Assembly (NCBI GenBank): GCA_019188255.1
Contig: JAETXT010000004.1
Location: forward strand, 5,394,001 to 5,458,000
From: Verticillium longisporum
Lineage: Eukaryota; Ascomycota; Sordariomycetes; Glomerellales; Plectosphaerellaceae
DNA length: 64,000 bases
Direction: 5' to 3'
Part shown: positions 60,960 to 64,000 of the stretch, in pieces
How the letters are laid out: every line of letters starts with the position of its first letter
Position numbering within the stretch: the first letter of the stretch is position 1
Notes under the pieces: model-generated
Database searches by the model: none
Seen by the model: only the letters and a program-made list of their open reading frames with translations
Told to the model about the DNA's origin: nothing
Translations under genes and position numbers: made by a program

Positions 60960-63555
60960 ATGGTTTCGCCATTTCGCCCGATCCAGCCAGCTGCTCAGCT
61001 GCCGTTACAGCACCATAATTTGGCGGGGTCTCGCGGTGCTTGTGCTGTAGTCTCCGGTGAGAGGCTCGGCAAGAGAATCCGCAGCGTGGGACAGGCCTGC
61101 CAAGACTGCCGTCAGAGCAGAGTGAAGGTAATTACTCCAGACTTCATTCGCAGTTACAGGTTAACTGGCGCCTCTAGTGCGATGGCCGCCGACCACAGTG
61201 TGGCACCTGTATTGCCAAGGGACGGTTCTGCCGCTACGAGTCGCAGGGGGGCCGGGTGAGAAAAGCCGCTCTGAAGTCGCGCCTGCAAGCATTTGAGAAG
61301 CTCTTCTATGCATTGCAGGTCAAACCTGGCGAAGAAGCGGACCGTTTGCTACAACAAATCCGCTGCGCCGACGACTTCCGCTCCTTGCCTGACCTTAAAG
61401 ACGACACATCGCCACTTGGTGTCAGCGGCTCCACCTGCATCAGCCATGGGGCTAGCAGTCTCTCGAGTTCCGCGACTGGGTCTGAGGAGCAGTCGCTGGG
61501 GTCCGTTACTCCAGCGCGGAAAAGCGCACTCGCCCGTCTCTACCAGGAATCGCACGTCGGGGACGATACACTTGGAAAGGCCCACGTCACCACTCACTCC
61601 CCGGCATTGAGGGAACTAGCAGCAGATGCGTCGGCGTTCCTGATCTCCCTCGTCATCCCTAGTGCCTCTATTACCCAGGCCGCGGTCGACAGCTTTTTCA
61701 GCTCCAGCGGGAAACTCTTCCATGTCTTCTCTCGCGAACAGGTTTTAGGCTACTACAAGGATGTGTTTGGAAGCGATGGTTGTCCCATACCAAGTCAGAA
61801 GACCGCCGTTTGCTGTCTCGCCGCAGTTGCAGCTGTTGGGGTCCAGTATAACGCCGGCGATTTCGACGTCGGGATAGATGGCGTCTTCTACGACGTGGCA
61901 AGGCACTTCTTTGGGAACTTCATTGAGGAGCAGCCACTCGACGCAATCAAGGTCTGCGCCCTGCTAGCTATGTACAACATCATGAACAAGACAACGGCTT
62001 CACTTGCTTACATTGGTTCGTGAGACTACTTCTCTCCTGTGGGAGCCTCATTTGTCTCAACACGGCTAACCCTATTTACATAGAGGTTGGCCTGAGCATG
62101 TCGAAGAGACATAACTTGAACGACAAATGTTACAGCTATGCGGGGCTCTCCCCAGAGGAATGGGTTGACTATCGAAGGACTTGGAGAACGTTAATGTTCT
62201 TTTCAAGGCAAGCTGATCCGAACCGATCCACCGGCCTTCGCTAACTTTATTTAGCTGGCTTTCTTCAACTCTTGGATATATCTCAGGAGGTGATATTTCA
62301 TTCCGGGAAGTGGTTCCGGTATTTAAACCTAGATCTTTCCTTTCAATAGCAGCTAATACTTACATCGCTACAGTTAGTGGACGTGGAAGCCGATCATTCA
62401 TCCGATGTTAGCCACAGTGAGCTAGTCCGTGGATCATTTCCGGTGCTTTGCTTACAGAATTCCACAGTTGTCCAGACGGAGATGACCAAAATCTCCCTTC
62501 TAAACGCGGACATTCTGCGGATGCATCTGTCCTCCAAGGAACTGACCAGCCAAGCGATGGATTCCATACATAAAGACCTCCAGGACTGGCATAATCAGCT
62601 CCCTAGTCAAATGCGTCTCGCCAATCTCTGCCGCGAAGATCTTCCGGTTGAAGTTCGGCGATCCATGTTGGGTACTCACCTCCTCTATCTCGGAACTACG
62701 ATGCTGCTCTATCGCCGCATTGCCTCACAGTTTGTTTGGACTTTCGGGATTGACCCTGAGTACGACATTCTCTGGAAGCCCTTTGAGAACACGTTTCTCA
62801 ACCATACAGATCAAGGTGTGACAGCAGCAAGACACTCGGCCCGGATACTAGGCCTGCTGCGAGAAGAAAAGGCGATATTCAAAAGATGCTGGCTTATTAT
62901 GTAGGTTGCAACTCGCTCCCAGTTATCCCATTTAATAGGTCCTAATACTTTCCTCCTTAGCTTCCAAGCATATACCTCCTGCGTTGTGCTCCTCCACTCT
63001 GTCGCCCAAAGGCAAGTGCACCTCTTCCCCCGCTCATCCTGGGAAGACGACCTCGCCCAAGCCCGCATCTGCCTTGACATATTATCCTTCTGCAGCACCA
63101 TGGACTCAGTAGCCCTCAAGTTTCAAGTCTGCCTGGTCCCTATCCACGACAAACTGGAATCTTACATCTGCCATACAACCAGTATAAGCACTCCCCCAAA
63201 CCTGTCGTCCCTTGCCTACATTCTCAGGATTCCGACGACCGCTGATCCCGACCGCGTCGGTCTGTCCCTGAAGCTCCTAATAATGTTGTGTCAGCCATTC
63301 GGCAACGCCAATAGCAAGTGTGGCTCGAACGACAACCTCAGCGCGCTGTGGCAGAGTTTCCCAGCACAGAATGAGCAGCTGGACTGGAAGCTCGAGAGCT
63401 GCCTGCCATTCCGGTGGGACCCCCAGGACCTCGGGATTAGCGAAGCAGTGTTGCTGGAGAGGGATCATCGGTTCTTGGGCAGTAATGAGCCCAGTGGATG
63501 GGCTGGGGTCCGGAGTGAAGATGGCTGGGAAGAGCTGGAGTGGGCGATGAGTTAG
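60960..63555 (+). CDS. Zn2Cys6 fungal-specific transcription factor
   Basis: Six exons: 60,960-61,127, 61,178-62,015, 62,084-62,207, 62,255-62,318, 62,374-62,900, 62,961-63,555; 771 aa. The binuclear zinc cluster has Cys47, 50, 57, 64, 67 and 74 (ACQDCRQSRVK, then CDGRRPQCGTCIAKGRFC) and is interrupted by intron 1, whose removal gives the exact C-x2-C-x6-C-x6-C-x2-C-x6-C spacing. A helical linker follows (KSRLQAFEKLFYALQ), as in dimerising members. The middle-homology domain (PF04082 type) includes VGLSMSKRHNLN, WVDYRRTWRTL and SSWLSSTLGYISGGD. Intron 3 (62,208-62,254) uses a GC-AG border (AG|GCAAGC). Such proteins are nuclear activators or repressors, often of neighbouring metabolic genes, but no target cluster is in the window. 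It lies beside RIP-mutated DNA but is itself intact. Confidence 0.9.
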
Positions 63556-64000
63556 GTGGCAGGAATGGGGGTCAAAAAGTATCTGTGCTTCAAGAACTCC
63601 AAATAATGGACCAGTCTCTGAAGCTCAAATAGCCCGCTATGGCCATCAACAAACAAGCTCATTCAAAGGCTTTACGCTCGATGCCTCGTACCAATGTCAA
63701 CGTCTGCTGCTCCATCCTTCTCTTGCCGTGGCTTCAACCACCCCATACCCCTGGCTCCGAGGACAGTATGGTCGAACACCTTTATTGCGTGCCGCAGCAA
63801 ATGGTTGCGAACAGATGGTGAGGCACCTCCTAACGAGTGGCGGCGTGTACAGAAAGTGCCCCCACCGTCCCGTCCCAATCCGGAAGCCCACGGTTCAGAG
63901 CCCTCGCCCACTCGAAATTTATTCTGATGGTCCCGTTCTGAGATCGACATTGAGATCTTCCGTTGAAGTCTGCCGCGAATTCTCCTCCAGACACCACGCT
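63556..64000. other. Window end, no gene recognised
   Basis: 445 bp after the regulator stop; overlapping short ORFs only. Confidence 0.4.

Noticed and set aside
1..64000. CRISPR array, bacterial operon or riboswitch
   Set aside because: Spliced eukaryotic genes throughout; repeats present are LTRs, TIRs and tandem repeats, with no regularly spaced short repeats.
1..64000. tRNA genes
   Set aside because: Looked by eye for the B-box consensus GGTTCGANTCC with a matching cloverleaf and found none convincing; a tRNAscan run would be decisive.

Overview
The window is nuclear DNA of a filamentous ascomycete (Pezizomycotina, most like a Sordariomycete). The host genes carry 47-75 bp GT-AG introns (one GC-AG). 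A dispersed 5S rRNA gene is present. The host families are typical of moulds: velvet factor, secreted subtilase, type-B esterase, SAT4/rhodopsin-like membrane protein and Zn2Cys6 regulator. Large TA-saturated blocks look like RIP (repeat-induced point mutation): old reading frames survive, but Trp and Gln codons have become stops and Cys codons have become Tyr.

Layout. (1) 1-12.7 kb, normal host DNA: 5S rRNA, a mitochondrial BolA-like protein (-), a secreted carboxylesterase (+), a three-exon subtilase with a PA domain (+) and a small velvet protein (-). (2) 12,729-19,831, a young Ty3/gypsy chromovirus with two 214-bp LTRs identical by eye and a GGGAC target duplication. It has gag, pol and, between the chromodomain and the 3' LTR, an antisense gene with about six introns that encodes a Cys-rich/coiled-coil/acidic protein. 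(3) 19.8-22.8 kb: a nine-exon aldo-keto reductase (-). (4) 22.8-50.3 kb: a RIP-mutated island that starts at a degraded 5S copy. It holds remnants of two Ty3/gypsy elements, a solo LTR with perfect TSD, a Ty1/copia remnant and unidentified coding relics. Two nearly identical, un-mutated pogo/Fot-type DNA transposons in opposite orientation lie inside it. (5) 50.3-53.6 kb: a second pogo family, present as a fold-back inverted duplication with 1,450-bp arms, which truncates a rhodopsin-like membrane protein gene. (6) 54.6-60.9 kb: mostly gene-free DNA with a ~150-bp dispersed repeat in three copies and a RIP-killed integrase-type transposase. (7) 60.96-63.56 kb: a six-exon Zn2Cys6 transcription factor.

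The host genes do not form an evident pathway; the window is best read as host sequence on both sides of a transposon graveyard that was later re-invaded. Order of events: gypsy and copia insertions, then RIP, then insertion of pogo elements and the young gypsy, none of which shows RIP. The most interesting signal is the accessory gene on the opposite strand of the gypsy element. A RIP-killed gene of similar layout (two CX2C-containing Cys groups followed by a coiled coil) sits at the same place, also antisense, in the old unrelated-looking gypsy element at 26.8-35 kb. This suggests a recurrent antisense accessory module of fungal Ty3 elements.

All family assignments come from reading motifs by eye; no database search was run.
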